Part shown: positions 63,791 to 64,000 of the stretch, piece after piece | Layout of the letters: each line of letters starts with the position of its first letter | Position numbering within the stretch: the first letter of the stretch is position 1 | DNA from: Tetrahymena elliotti 4EA | Taxonomy: Eukaryota > Ciliophora > Oligohymenophorea > Hymenostomatida > Tetrahymenidae | DNA: 64,000 bases | Reading direction: 5' to 3' | Assembly: GCA_000231825.2 (NCBI GenBank) | Contig: JH720351.1 | Span: 372,001-436,000 of the forward strand | Translations under genes and position numbers: made by a program | The notes under the pieces: model-generated | Seen by the model: only the letters and a program-made list of their open reading frames with translations | Databases searched by the model: none | What the model was told of the DNA's origin: nothing

Positions 63791-64000
63791 CTTTTTATTT
63801 CATAAAAAATTAATTAATTTACAAATAATCAAACTAGAAATAATTAAAAATGTAATTTAAAATATTTTAAATCTTCTCTTTTATTCTAAAAATCAATTAA
63901 TTTTTTGAGAAGAATTTTTCAAATTTTATTTTGAAATTTGATTAGTTTTATGAGTTCTGAAAGTATGAAAAGAAAAATTATAAAACTTGGCTTGAAAAGG

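Noticed and set aside
1..64000. tRNA genes, rRNA, CRISPR arrays, insertion sequences and telomeric repeats
   Set aside because: Looked for T-arm-like GGTTCGAAT motifs, regularly spaced repeats, terminal inverted repeats and ciliate telomere repeat tracts; none found by eye.

Overview
The window looks like ciliate macronuclear DNA of a Tetrahymena-like oligohymenophorean. It is extremely AT-rich (by eye roughly three quarters A+T or more). Long reading frames appear only if TAA and TAG are read as glutamine and TGA is the sole stop. These in-frame TAA/TAG codons fall inside recognisable domains, for example the Q of RCC1 'GQLG' motifs and the Gln-rich tail of a transporter. Genes carry many short GT-AG introns, mostly about 50-270 nt and longer than those of Paramecium, and are separated by gene-free spacers. 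I identified no tRNA, rRNA, CRISPR array or bacterial feature. Coordinates were worked out by hand; exon joins are given where the frames on both sides fit.

Layout. 301-1843 (+): a secreted M14 zinc carboxypeptidase with a complete active site but one unresolved frame change. 2319-10249 and 10886-19454 (+): two very large tandem paralogues, each an N-terminal run of RCC1 repeats, a disordered linker and a C-terminal region that weakly resembles IQGAP/Ras-GAP proteins. 19455-21365: spacer with only weak candidate ORFs. 21366-28325 (-): a giant single-pass surface protein. 30187-34014 (+): an N-terminal-motor kinesin with a stretch of over 200 residues inserted in motor loop 5. 35234-35724 (-): SUMO, with the first exon not found. 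37576-39819 (-): a protein with two cyclic-nucleotide-binding-like domains and a coiled coil. 40124-42207: poorly defined hypothetical exons on both strands. 42677-42967 (-): a 96-residue acidic protein. 43329-45856 (+): a Q/S/N-rich hypothetical protein. 46628-47701 (+): a 357-residue coiled-coil protein.

From about 48.7 kb to the right edge all recognised genes are on the minus strand. 48745-53666 is a sensor-like membrane protein (TM, Cache-like extracellular domain, TM, TPR, long disordered linker, degenerate VWA-like domain). 54661-58029 is a DMT/SLC35-like transporter carrying a very long Gln/Asn-rich tail. 59740-60393 is a five-TM protein. 60390-63790 is a second member of the TM-TPR-degenerate-VWA family, cut by the window edge. 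There is no operon logic here; genes are individually promoted, as is usual in ciliates. The relationships visible are two local gene-family pairs (RCC1/GAP-like, and TPR/VWA sensor-like), which fit the local duplication common in ciliate genomes.
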